Source of the DNA: Colwellia sp.
GTDB taxonomy: Bacteria > Pseudomonadota > Gammaproteobacteria > Enterobacterales > Alteromonadaceae
Length of the DNA stretch: 64,000 bases
Assembly: GCA_002733765.1 (NCBI GenBank)
Contig: NVWU01000011.1
Coordinates: 1-64,000, forward strand
Direction of reading: 5' to 3'
Shown here piece by piece: positions 18,320 to 26,954 of this stretch. Numbering within the stretch: the stretch's first letter is position 1; the number at the start of each line of letters is the position of its first letter. The notes under the pieces were generated by a model. It worked only from the letters and a program-made list of their open reading frames with translations. It had not been told where the DNA came from and searched no databases. Position numbers and translations under genes: made by a program.

Positions 18320-18340
18320 AAATGAAAATCATTATCATTT
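18320..18340. promoter_or_regulatory. Fur box upstream of the membrane protein/di-heme oxidoreductase genes
   Basis: AATGAAAATCATTATCATT closely matches the Fur consensus GATAATGATAATCATTATC. It lies 64 bp before the 18404 start, where a Fur repressor would block the promoter. It predicts iron-repressed expression of the following two genes. Confidence 0.75.
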
Positions 18341-18403
18341 CTATTTACTAGTGTGGATAATGTTGATAAAATACGGTAAATTTTTTTATTATCATATCCT
18401 CTC

Positions 18404-18955
18404 ATGCCTGAACTTGAAATATATTATCTTGCTAGCCTTTTTCGAACCTACACTGTAGGGCTTTGCCTAGGGGTTTCTAGCATTGCGATGACATTTTATT
18501 TTTATGTCGTAGCCAAAGGGCGCACGGATAAATCTCAAAATATTATGATGCATATTGTTTATAGCGTATTGCGTGTGGGTATGGTGTTGGTGATGGTTTC
18601 TGAGTTAACAACAGTTTTATATAACTATCATATTAATAATTTTATTTATTGGACTGACAATCCAGAGCTATTTATTCGATTAACCATTTTTGCCGTTATT
18701 GTCTGTAATGCTTTTGCTATGCAATATCGTAAAATAAGTATGTGGCTTGGTCCCGTATTAGCTGGTGGTTCTTGGTATGCTTATTTTTTCTTCAGTGTTT
18801 GGATTGAAACAGAATCTACCTACCTAAGTTTATTATTTGGTTATGCTTTATGGTTAATTGTTTTTGGCACATGTTTAGCACTGTTTAGAATTTATTTAAC
18901 GCGTAAACAAAAGAGTTATTTAGGCGATGGTGCGTATGCAGGAGCAAGTGAATAA
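18404..18955 (+). CDS. Hypothetical polytopic membrane protein, probably iron-regulated
   Basis: 183 residues with about five transmembrane helices (near 12-35, 50-70, 88-105, 112-130 and 140-165). I do not recognise the family. The gene sits between a Fur box and a di-heme oxidoreductase gene that starts 4 bases after its stop, so the two probably form one iron-repressed unit. A role as a membrane anchor or electron carrier for the oxidoreductase is possible but unproven. Confidence 0.72.
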   Translation: MPELEIYYLASLFRTYTVGLCLGVSSIAMTFYFYVVAKGRTDKSQNIMMHIVYSVLRVGMVLVMVSELTTVLYNYHINNFIYWTDNPELFIRLTIFAVIVCNAFAMQYRKISMWLGPVLAGGSWYAYFFFSVWIETESTYLSLLFGYALWLIVFGTCLALFRIYLTRKQKSYLGDGAYAGASE

Positions 18956-18959
18956 AGCC

Positions 18960-20498
18960 ATGTCTAATTCAAATAGTCATACTGAGAAAAAAAACAATTT
19001 AGCCACGAGTAAAAAAAGAAAACTTACGTTGCTGAATTTTAGTTTTTTTATTTTAGCAATAAGTTTAATCGTCTTATGTAATCAAATTTATACGAGTATT
19101 TTTTTACCCTATTCTGGTTATGGTGATGCCGATATGGGGTATTTAGCGAAGGAACTACCCGAAAGTTTAAGTGCAGGAGATCTCACCCATTTCCATTCTA
19201 AAGAGAAAGCATTTGAACAAGAGGCACCTAATCTTTCATGGGGGTTATCTGCAGCTTTTGATCGTGGTGACGGCATTTTTGAGCGCCCATACGCCCCCGC
19301 AGAACGTCCAGGCTTCAGTTATAATGCTGATGGTTTAGGTCCTATTTTTAATAACGTATCGTGTGAAAGTTGCCATGTTGGTGACGGTAGGGCAAAGCCA
19401 CCAGCAGGGCCTAATGAAATGATTAATGGTGGATTCATTCGCGTATCTGTTCCAGGCGTTGGGCCTTATGGAGAACCATTAAGCCCTAAAGGTTACGGTC
19501 ATCAAATAGGTGATCGTGCTATTGAAGGAGTCAAGCCTGAGGCTAAGGTACGTATTAACTGGCTTGAAGAGATAGGCTCATTTCCTGATGGTACAATATA
19601 TTCATTACGCCGACCTGAATTTTTACTCACTGAGCTTGCCTATGGTGATATGCCAAAAGATGCAGTATTTGAATTACGTATGGCACCACCAGTACACGGT
19701 TTAGGCTTATTAGAAGCTATTCCTGAGGAAACAATACTCGCTTGGGCTGATCCAGAAGATAAAAATAATGATGGTATATCGGGGCGGCCGAATTATGTTT
19801 GGGATCTTGAGCGAGGAGGAAAAATTATGGGACGTTTTTCATGGAAAGCCAACGCATTTGATATTCGTCAACAATCAGCCGCTGCTGCATACAATGACAT
19901 GGGGGTAAATAACCCATTATTTTTATATCGCCATGACGACCAAAGTACCAGACATAAGGCAAGGCAAAATTGTGAGCCCGAACAAACAGCATGCCTTGAC
20001 GCAACTGACAGCTTAGATTATGAATTAAGCCCAGGTCAGCTTATTGATGTGACTACCTACCTACAATTATTAGGTGTAGTCTATCGACGAAATATGGATG
20101 ATGTTAATGTGCAAAAAGGTGAGGGAATATTTCATCAAATTGGCTGTGAAAACTGCCATAAATCCTTGGTAATGACAGGGGAGCATGAAATTTCTCGTTT
20201 GGAGAATCAATTAATTCGCCCTTATTCCGACTTGTTGTTACATGATATGGGTAAAGGCTTATCAGGTCGCCGTGATTTTGAAGCCATGAAGCAAGAATGG
20301 CGTACTGCGCCTTTATGGGGAATAGGTGTTACTGAAGCAGTAAACGGCCATACCAATTTTTTGCATGATGGCCGAGCGCGTAATGTTGAAGAAGCTATTT
20401 TATGGCATGGTGGAGAAGCTGAAGCGACCAAGAAAAATTACATGCAATTAACAAAAGCCGATCGTAAATTATTAATTGATTTTATAAATAATTTATAG
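18960..20498 (+). CDS. Di-heme oxidoreductase (DUF1111, putative thiol oxidoreductase family)
   Basis: About 512 residues from the ATG at 18960. An N-terminal membrane segment (about 25-45) should anchor the protein facing the periplasm. Two c-type heme sites CxxCH are visible, CESCH near residue 135 and CENCH near 396, and the DUF1111 pattern covers the rest (GLGPIFNNVSCESCH; APPVHGLGLLEAIPEE; APLWGIG). Such proteins are distantly related to MauG/di-heme peroxidases and often lie with iron-uptake genes. An in-frame ATG at 18927 overlaps the upstream gene and is less likely. The substrate is unknown. Confidence 0.88.
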   Translation: MSNSNSHTEKKNNLATSKKRKLTLLNFSFFILAISLIVLCNQIYTSIFLPYSGYGDADMGYLAKELPESLSAGDLTHFHSKEKAFEQEAPNLSWGLSAAFDRGDGIFERPYAPAERPGFSYNADGLGPIFNNVSCESCHVGDGRAKPPAGPNEMINGGFIRVSVPGVGPYGEPLSPKGYGHQIGDRAIEGVKPEAKVRINWLEEIGSFPDGTIYSLRRPEFLLTELAYGDMPKDAVFELRMAPPVHGLGLLEAIPEETILAWADPEDKNNDGISGRPNYVWDLERGGKIMGRFSWKANAFDIRQQSAAAAYNDMGVNNPLFLYRHDDQSTRHKARQNCEPEQTACLDATDSLDYELSPGQLIDVTTYLQLLGVVYRRNMDDVNVQKGEGIFHQIGCENCHKSLVMTGEHEISRLENQLIRPYSDLLLHDMGKGLSGRRDFEAMKQEWRTAPLWGIGVTEAVNGHTNFLHDGRARNVEEAILWHGGEAEATKKNYMQLTKADRKLLIDFINNL

Positions 20499-20728
20499 CT
20501 TGGTTTAATCGTGCACAATATTATATCCATTGAAGTAGCTTGGATATATGCGTTTTTTAAACTGACTATTGTCGAGATGCGCAATAAAAAATAGCCAAAA
20601 CCATCAAGTTTACAAACGATGATGGGGGAATGTTTATTGCGATATCAATCCCTGAAACTACTATTATAACGATATTGATTAAGAACCTTATGGTCGTTAT
20701 GTCGGGTAGCTAAAAAAGTATACCTAAA

Positions 20729-21754
20729 TCACCAAGAATAGCGCTTAATAATTTGTTTGGCCTGTGGATGATATTGAGTTAATTGTAGTACTGAATTTGT
20801 ATCGGCAGTTAGTTTGCCCCATGATTTTAATAATTGGCTAGTCTGCATATCAGGATTAATTGGATATTCATAATTACTATTAGCATAAATTTCTTGTGCT
20901 TTATTCGTCGTTAAAAACTCAATAAACTTGATCGCGTTAACTTTATTTTTTGCAGATTTCGTTAGGGCTGCGCCGCTAATATTGATATGGGTGCCTATAG
21001 TTGCCGTTTTTGGAAAAATAATTCCAACTTTTTGATAAACATCTCGATCACTTTCTTTGTTACTCGCAGACAGAGCGCCATAATAATAACTATTCGCTAT
21101 CGCAACTTGGCACTCACCTTTGGCTACTTTTCTTAATTGATCTCTATCACCACCATTGGGGCGCATGGCTAAATTATTAACAAAATTACTCACCCAGTTC
21201 TGGGTCCAACTTGTGCCATAACGGTAAATGAAACTTGCTATGAGAGACACATTATAAAAATGACTCCCTTGTCTGCTGCATATTTTACCTTGCCATTTTT
21301 TTGCTGTTAAATCTTGATAAGATGTTATTTCATTTGGGTTAACTTGATTTTTTGCATAAAAAATTGCTCGTGCTCTGAGCGATAAACCAAACCAAAAGTT
21401 ATCAGGGTCTCTAAGTGCGGCAGGAATATTAGTCTGTAATAAAGGTGAGGATATCGGCTGAATTAAGTTCAATCTCTTGGCTTTTTCAAGCCTAGCCACA
21501 TCTACTGTCAGTAATACATCAGCAAAGCTATTATCACCATCATTGATTAAACGCTGCATCAGTTTGTCAGCTTTACCACTAGATAAATTTACTTTAATAC
21601 CTGTTTTATTGGTAAATTCATTAATTAATGGAGTTATTAATTCTGCTTGGCGAAATGAGTAAACATTAACCACATTATCATTGGCAATACTGTACATAGG
21701 ATGAGCTAATGTCATGATAGTTATAACAGTTAAAGTACTTGCTGATTTTTTCAA
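20729..21754 (-). CDS. Iron(III) ABC transporter substrate-binding protein (FbpA/FutA-like), orphan
   Basis: 341 residues with a signal peptide (MKKSASTLTVITIMTLAHPM...). The FbpA fold is recognisable from VNVYSFRQAELITPLINEF, the C-terminal LTKSAKNKVNAIKFIEFL and the iron-ligand tyrosine pair in NSYYYGAL. It is a paralogue of the protein at 56983-58014 but has no permease or ATPase gene beside it; it could share the FbpBC machinery at 54-57 kb. A Fur box lies just upstream. It is divergent from the GGDEF-EAL gene. Confidence 0.9.
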   Translation of the reverse strand: MKKSASTLTVITIMTLAHPMYSIANDNVVNVYSFRQAELITPLINEFTNKTGIKVNLSSGKADKLMQRLINDGDNSFADVLLTVDVARLEKAKRLNLIQPISSPLLQTNIPAALRDPDNFWFGLSLRARAIFYAKNQVNPNEITSYQDLTAKKWQGKICSRQGSHFYNVSLIASFIYRYGTSWTQNWVSNFVNNLAMRPNGGDRDQLRKVAKGECQVAIANSYYYGALSASNKESDRDVYQKVGIIFPKTATIGTHINISGAALTKSAKNKVNAIKFIEFLTTNKAQEIYANSNYEYPINPDMQTSQLLKSWGKLTADTNSVLQLTQYHPQAKQIIKRYSW

Positions 21755-21776
21755 AAGCTTCCTAACTCACCAATCT

Positions 21777-21796
21777 AAATGATAACTATTTGCATT
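21777..21796. promoter_or_regulatory. Fur box upstream of the orphan fbpA-like gene
   Basis: AATGATAACTATTTGCATT matches about 15 of 19 positions of the Fur consensus. It lies 23 bp upstream of the fbpA-like start, in the 102-bp divergent gap with the GGDEF-EAL gene, so it might affect both. Confidence 0.6.
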
Positions 21797-21856
21797 AAAG
21801 CACTTTTAAGCTATTATGTACAGTAGAGTTTATTACAATTATTTAGGGTAAATCCG

Positions 21857-24271
21857 TTGAACTTTAGCGCGATTCAAGGCAAAAACATTAACCATTTTAT
21901 TATTCGCTATGGCGCTATCATTTTACTGTGGCTACTCGGAGTCATTGTTTCCTTTTTAGCCTTTACTACTGTTAATTATTACGAGCAGCAGCATAGTCGA
22001 CAACAATTTGAATCTAGTTTTAAAGACAAGGTAACAAGTCTAACTCAGGCTGTTTCAGCCATCGACAAAGTGTTTTTAGCTACTCACAGTATGCTTGATA
22101 TTAAAACGCCAATAACCCAGGAAGATTTTTCACGACTAATTACCAATGATTTTCTTGCCAATACGGGCATGCAAGGTCTTGAGTGGGCTCCCGCTATTGA
22201 CAGAGCTGACTTGTTAAAATTTGAACAGAAAGTTAGACTAAATGGCCTTTTTGATTATCAAATTAGAATAATGAAAGCGGAAAACTCTTTATGTTCTACT
22301 AAACCTAGTGAACTGATTTATCCCGTACTTTTCGCCGAACCAGCAGATATTATTGGCCATGAGTCTGGCTTGGAATTAAGCAGTGATTGCAAGCTAGGCG
22401 GCAAAATGTCCAATGCGCTTAATAGCCATAAAATATCCAGTGTTAGCTTTCATAATGATCAAAATGAATTAGGGTTAAGGTTATTATTACCGGTATTTTT
22501 TACTGACAACGCTAAGCAATTCGGTTTGCGTGGTTATATTGTCGGTATAGTGATGATGAATCAATTAATAGATTCAATGTGGGGAAATATCACCAGCTCA
22601 AATCATGAGCAATTGACCATTTATAACTCGGGTGATAAAAATCATAAAATTTATGACTCAAAGTGGCGTAAAGAATGCCATAAAAATTGTGAGCAATTAA
22701 CCGCCTTGATTAGTTTGCAAACAAACATTCCCTTTGCCAACCAACTTTGGTTAATTGAATTTAATAAAAATACACAGGATGCGAGAAGTCATTATTATGC
22801 TTATGCCGCCGCCTTAGTTATCTTGATGATTATATCAGGCCTGAGTCTTTATTTATGGGCAAGTATTAATAGAGTGCGCTGGGCCAACTCTTTGGTAGAT
22901 GAACGCACTAAATCTTTACAACATCAGGCACATCATGACGATTTAACTCAATTATTGAATAAACAGGCGTTGACTCGAGAATTAAATAAATTACAACCGT
23001 TACAAGAGCGGCGTAATGATGATGGCTTTAGTTTGCTTTTTATCGATTTAGATCATTTTAAAAAAGTGAATGATACTATGGGGCATTTGGTTGGCGATAA
23101 GCTGTTGCAGCAAGTGGCGCATAGGCTTAAAAAAAGTGTTCGAGACGATGATTTATTATTCCGATTTGGTGGTGATGAATTTGCGGTGATCCTTGCTCAA
23201 GGATATTGTGCTAATACTATTGCTACTACGGCCACTCGAATTTTACAACGACTTGAGCAAGTTTATGTTATTGACGAAGACAAATTTCGCATTGGCGCTA
23301 GTATAGGAGTCGCTCTGATTACAGACAACAATTTCAGTGTAAGTGAGATTATCAGAAATGCTGATATTGCTATGTATGAAGCTAAACGCCTTGGCCGTGG
23401 GCAAATTATTTTCTATCAGGCCAATATGTATCAGCGTTTAGTTGATCGGCAATGTATCGAAAATGAGCTGGCAGACACCATACATAATAGAGCATTAAGT
23501 CTTTATTTACAGCCGATACATAGCTCAAAGGGGTTATTAGGCTTTGAGGCGCTAAGTAGATGGCAACATCCAGAAAAAGGCATGATATATCCAGATGACT
23601 TTATTAGTGTTGCGGAAGAAACGGGCTTAATTCATCAGTTAGGTTATTGGCTTATCGATACATCTTGTCAATGTTTGTCAAAGTGGCTTAGGCTCTATGG
23701 CAAAGATGCCTGTCCTTATATAAGTATCAATGTTTCTCCTTTACAGTTGGAAAACTCACAAATTGTGATACAAATTGAAGAGGCTTTACGACGTTATAAA
23801 ATACCAGCACGTTTATTGGCGATTGAGCTAACAGAGTCAGCCTTGATAGATAATAAGCAAATAGTTAAAGATAATTTAATTAAGTTACGCTCACTTAACA
23901 TCAGAATTTTTCTTGATGATTTTGGCACCGGCTATTCTTCGTTATCATTATTGCAAGACTTCCCTATTGATGTGCTCAAAATAGATCGCAGTTTTATCAA
24001 GGGTGTTGATGGAGGCAACCAAGATTCACAAAAGTTAGTTAAAGCAATAATCACCATGGCACATGCCTTAAATATGAAAGTAGTGGCTGAAGGTGTTGAA
24101 ACTATTCATGCTTTAAATTGGTTAATCAGCGCCCAATGTAATTCAATGCAAGGTTATTATTTTTCAAAGCCAATAGCCGACCAGCAATTACGTGATTATT
24201 TAGCTAAAGAAATGTATCAGCAAAAACAAAACTACTCACTTAGCGTATTAAATAACGGACTTTTAGCTTGA
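21857..24271 (+). CDS. CHASE-GGDEF-EAL cyclic-di-GMP turnover protein
   Basis: 804 residues. Two membrane helices (about 17-38 and 305-328) enclose a CHASE-type periplasmic sensor. A GGDEF domain (about 360-525) keeps its catalytic motif (RFGGDEFAVIL) and an EAL domain (about 540-790) keeps FEALSRW and DDFGTGYSSLSLL, so both synthesis and hydrolysis of c-di-GMP are possible. The start is an unusual TTG, supported by TTTAGGGTAA about 8 bases before it; no ATG or GTG near the membrane helix fits. Its 3' end overlaps the convergent CopD-like gene by 9 bases. c-di-GMP could feed the PilZ protein and the pilus-like cluster downstream. Confidence 0.92.
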   Translation: MNFSAIQGKNINHFIIRYGAIILLWLLGVIVSFLAFTTVNYYEQQHSRQQFESSFKDKVTSLTQAVSAIDKVFLATHSMLDIKTPITQEDFSRLITNDFLANTGMQGLEWAPAIDRADLLKFEQKVRLNGLFDYQIRIMKAENSLCSTKPSELIYPVLFAEPADIIGHESGLELSSDCKLGGKMSNALNSHKISSVSFHNDQNELGLRLLLPVFFTDNAKQFGLRGYIVGIVMMNQLIDSMWGNITSSNHEQLTIYNSGDKNHKIYDSKWRKECHKNCEQLTALISLQTNIPFANQLWLIEFNKNTQDARSHYYAYAAALVILMIISGLSLYLWASINRVRWANSLVDERTKSLQHQAHHDDLTQLLNKQALTRELNKLQPLQERRNDDGFSLLFIDLDHFKKVNDTMGHLVGDKLLQQVAHRLKKSVRDDDLLFRFGGDEFAVILAQGYCANTIATTATRILQRLEQVYVIDEDKFRIGASIGVALITDNNFSVSEIIRNADIAMYEAKRLGRGQIIFYQANMYQRLVDRQCIENELADTIHNRALSLYLQPIHSSKGLLGFEALSRWQHPEKGMIYPDDFISVAEETGLIHQLGYWLIDTSCQCLSKWLRLYGKDACPYISINVSPLQLENSQIVIQIEEALRRYKIPARLLAIELTESALIDNKQIVKDNLIKLRSLNIRIFLDDFGTGYSSLSLLQDFPIDVLKIDRSFIKGVDGGNQDSQKLVKAIITMAHALNMKVVAEGVETIHALNWLISAQCNSMQGYYFSKPIADQQLRDYLAKEMYQQKQNYSLSVLNNGLLA

Positions 24272-24751
24272 TAACACTAACCCATGCGCGCCAGCTACCG
24301 CAGCTAAAACCGCTATTAAGCTCAAGGTTAGTAAGAATTTATGCATCTTAACAATAAGAGAGAAGGCCTTGTCGCTGTCTTTTCTCGCTTGTTCAAGAAA
24401 CCAGCGATGTAAAAACAAAGGTTCGAACACAAATAATACTAAGGTAAATACAAACCAAACAAAGGTCATTAAGTGTAGCCACCAAAAACTAGGCTCAAGA
24501 TAGCGATGCCATGCATCGAGAAATTCTAGCATATAATAACCAGAAATCCCGGCTGCTAAGGTAGACAACCTTGCAATAAAAGCAAACTTGTTTTCAAGCT
24601 GCTCAAACATATCAATACGCTGCTGGCTGTCACTTAGCTTAATTAATGCAGGCAGTAACACTAAGGTAATAAAAGCAACACCACCAATCCACAGTACGAC
24701 GGCTAATACATGAATGCTGCGGGCGATTACAAAATAGTTAAAATCATTCAA
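24263..24751 (-). CDS. CopD/DUF4149-like four-helix membrane protein
   Basis: 162 residues with four helices (about 10-32, 55-75, 85-108 and 135-158). A conserved first-helix motif ARSIHVLAVVLWIGGVAF has the His and Trp-Ile-Gly-Gly seen in CopD-superfamily proteins. Its downstream neighbour on the chromosome is a copper-type cupredoxin gene. A role in copper or electron transfer at the membrane is plausible but unproven. Confidence 0.75.
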   Translation of the reverse strand: MNDFNYFVIARSIHVLAVVLWIGGVAFITLVLLPALIKLSDSQQRIDMFEQLENKFAFIARLSTLAAGISGYYMLEFLDAWHRYLEPSFWWLHLMTFVWFVFTLVLFVFEPLFLHRWFLEQARKDSDKAFSLIVKMHKFLLTLSLIAVLAAVAGAHGLVLSS

Positions 24752-24862
24752 AATTAAAATTCCTGTTAATTTATAACGTGATAGTAAGCGACTTATTGAT
24801 ATAAAATATTGTTTGGTATCATTAATGTATTTTTTAATTTATTTATTTAGCTTGCCAACGTG

Positions 24863-25348
24863 TTACTTAATAATAATAGTGCCTTTCATACCCATTTCTG
24901 TATGACCCTTAATACTACAGCGTAAATCATTGAAAGTGCCTGCTTTTACTGGCACAAACCACCACTGCGCTTGAAACCCAGGATATACTTCAATTTCACG
25001 AATAGTGCCTTTAATTTCAGCTATTGGCGTACCGCTAGCATCATTAACCTGTACTTTACGGGTTAACACCGATTGCGATAAACCGTCAGAGCTAAAATAG
25101 TGTTTTACCGGCCCTTGGTTTTCTAATACCAATTTGTATAGCTTGCCGGTTTCAAACTCAATGGTTGAAGGTGAAAACATCATGGCATTGTTTTTATCGC
25201 CTAGTATCACCTTAATTTCGATTGGTGTTTGCTTGGTTAAATCGCCTTTAGCACTGGCGGTGAATGCCGTTAATGTGGTAGTTAAGGTGAGCAGTAAAAT
25301 ACTGCTCACCAGTGCTATTTTTTTTGCTAAGTTAATTGTAAAGGACAT
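24863..25348 (-). CDS. Periplasmic cupredoxin-domain protein
   Basis: 161 residues with a signal peptide (about 1-33). The C-terminal half has a cupredoxin fold ending in the type-1 copper signature: a conserved upstream His (KHYF) then C-x4-H-x4-M (CSIKGHTEMGM). This is a plastocyanin/azurin-like electron carrier or copper binder. The CopD-like gene lies 111 bp further on the same strand, suggesting a copper-related pair. Confidence 0.85.
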   Translation of the reverse strand: MSFTINLAKKIALVSSILLLTLTTTLTAFTASAKGDLTKQTPIEIKVILGDKNNAMMFSPSTIEFETGKLYKLVLENQGPVKHYFSSDGLSQSVLTRKVQVNDASGTPIAEIKGTIREIEVYPGFQAQWWFVPVKAGTFNDLRCSIKGHTEMGMKGTIIIK

Positions 25349-25418
25349 AGAATTTCCTAGTCTTGTTAAAAATTATTTACGGCTTATGCGGCCGTGATAC
25401 CCTAGTTATATTTATCAT

Positions 25419-25594
25419 TGTCACCTCCGCTGTGTGTTTTTTTGCTCGTCACCTCTGTGGTTTGTTTATCTCCCCGTCACCTCCGTGGTCACTTAATCGG
25501 AGGTCTAGCGTTTACGGGCTGAGATTCCCGCTCAAAACACTACGGGAATGACGAGCTTTTACCGTCACCTCCGAAGTTTCTAAATCGGAGGTCT
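25419..25594. repeat. Two-arm palindromic repeat cluster, left flank of the GIY-YIG gene
   Basis: Contains stray CGTCACCTC arms at 25420 and 25447, a full CCT-type hairpin (CGTCACCTCCG...CGGAGGTCT, 25475-25506), a TTC-type hairpin (GAGATTCCCG...CGGGAATGACG, 25521-25553) and another CCT-type hairpin (25563-25594). The 25419-25553 part is closely similar, in direct orientation, to 26034-26165 on the other side of the nuclease gene. Confidence 0.85.
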
Positions 25595-25676
25595 CGTACT
25601 TACTGAGATATATCTGATTAAGTACACGATTAAATAATCCTGTGCTATCTTTTATATCTTTAGCCATAAGAAAATT

Positions 25677-25967
25677 ATGACCAAAGCTCCTTGTGTATAT
25701 ATTGTTACCAACAAGCCTTATGGTGTTCTATATATAGGTGTTACTAGTAACTTAATAAAACGTGTTTGGCAGCATAAAAATCATGTGGCCGATGGTTTTA
25801 GTAAAAAATACAATACCAATAAGTTGGTTTATATTGAACAATGCAGTGAAATAATTTCTGCTATTGCAAGGGAAAAACAACTTAAAAAATGGAACCGTTC
25901 ATGGAAAATAGAGCTTATTGAGAGATATAACCCTCAATGGCAAGATTTGTATTCCTCTCTTATTTGA
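25677..25967 (+). CDS. Small GIY-YIG nuclease
   Basis: 96 residues, essentially one GIY-YIG domain: VYIVTNKP then LYIGVTSNL (the GIY and YIG strands), the catalytic Arg in IKRVWQHK, the metal-binding Glu in AIAREKQLKKW, and a C-terminal IERYNPQW. All expected active-site residues appear intact. It belongs to the small standalone group often misnamed UvrC-like. It is the only plus-strand gene between 24.3 and 61 kb, and both sides carry ~130-bp direct copies of the palindromic repeat spread through this region. That suggests a link between nuclease and repeat, such as cleavage of the hairpins, but no activity has been shown. Confidence 0.9.
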   Translation: MTKAPCVYIVTNKPYGVLYIGVTSNLIKRVWQHKNHVADGFSKKYNTNKLVYIEQCSEIISAIAREKQLKKWNRSWKIELIERYNPQWQDLYSSLI

Positions 25968-26033
25968 ACTTGTTACTTTAATTATTCTCCGTCGCTTTCG
26001 AAGTAATATTCTCTGTTACCTCTTAGGATTTAC

Positions 26034-26192
26034 CGTCACCTCCGCTGCGTGTTTTTTTGCTCGTCACCTCCGAGGTTTCAGCTTGCCGTCACCTCCGTGG
26101 TCACTTAATCGGAGGCCTAGCGTTTACTGGCTGAGATTCCCGATTAAGCCACCTCGGGAATGACGGGAATGCTGTCGCTACGGGAATGCAGC
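26034..26192. repeat. Two-arm palindromic repeat cluster, right flank of the GIY-YIG gene
   Basis: Same order as the left flank: stray arms at 26034 and 26062, a CCT-type hairpin (26087-26118) and a TTC-type hairpin (26133-26165). A degenerate extra arm (CTACGGGAATGCAG) encodes the last codons and stop of the prepilin gene ending at 26178. Confidence 0.85.
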
Positions 26193-26948
26193 CCAACTAC
26201 GGTCAGTTTCGGTGTTGCACAGATCCTTATCACTATATGTTGAATCAATGGTGTGATCTGAGACTGAGGTATTGATACAGTAACCAGAAGTAGTTGTTAA
26301 ACCTTTTAAATGGTCAATTCGGTCTAAATCTACTTTATGAATTAAATTGCCTGTTGAAGGGTAATCAGTTTCATAGTCACCACTTCCTGCGCCTAAACCA
26401 CTGCTTTGAATTTGAATAGTATCATTAGTTGAATCTGAATCAGTATCTATAAGAGTATAAGTCCAACCATATTTACCATCTGTGCTCGCACTTTTATTAC
26501 CCCAAGCATCGCGAAAAACTAAATTACTGCCACTAGATTGGATATTAGTTAAATAAGGACCATGCCAACTTATCTCCCATATATTACCTGATGTAGCCTC
26601 ACAAGCGGTTTGATCTACTGCAGTTACACCAATATAAGAAGAAGCATCATGACATTGATAAACCAATTCAGATAATGTTTCAGGTAATCTATTCATATCA
26701 TTGTAATAGCCACTCAACACTGCCTGCGAACCAACACGCATCATAGGATCGCCAATAATGGCAAACTTAATTTCAGCTAAGCGTTGTTTGGTTGCTTCAA
26801 AGCGTTTTTGGTTGGAGTTATCGGTATAAACATCCATAGCCATGCTAGAGATTAAGCCCATTACGGCAACGACTACTACAAGTTCTAATAAGGTAAAACC
26901 CGCATTTTTTCTGTTACACTTTTGTAAGTTATTTTTCATGTTATTCAC
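26178..26948 (-). CDS. Prepilin/pseudopilin, GspG-like
   Basis: 256 residues. A 17-residue leader ends in KNAG, then F-TLLELVVVVAVMGLISSM: the prepilin peptidase site (G|F) with Glu at mature position 5 and the hydrophobic assembly helix. The soluble part has FRDAWGNKS, reminiscent of GspG (DPWGNPY), and several cysteines that could form disulfides. The last codons (AAFP-stop) lie in a repeat arm, so the C-terminus may have been altered by repeat insertion. It lies 6 bases after the preceding prepilin gene, in the operon with the ATPase at 27831. Confidence 0.88.
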   Translation of the reverse strand: MNNMKNNLQKCNRKNAGFTLLELVVVVAVMGLISSMAMDVYTDNSNQKRFEATKQRLAEIKFAIIGDPMMRVGSQAVLSGYYNDMNRLPETLSELVYQCHDASSYIGVTAVDQTACEATSGNIWEISWHGPYLTNIQSSGSNLVFRDAWGNKSASTDGKYGWTYTLIDTDSDSTNDTIQIQSSGLGAGSGDYETDYPSTGNLIHKVDLDRIDHLKGLTTTSGYCINTSVSDHTIDSTYSDKDLCNTETDRSWAAFP

Positions 26949-26954
26949 CTTGGC

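Noticed and set aside
25677-25967. UvrC or homing endonuclease inside an intron
   Set aside because: The protein is one GIY-YIG domain only, with no UvrC C-terminal or DNA-binding domains, and no interrupted gene or intron borders surround it.
25363-26163. Two similar frames on either side of the GIY-YIG gene (about 62 and 81 codons)
   Set aside because: Their similarity comes from the duplicated palindromic repeats they cross; they have no ribosome site or domain.
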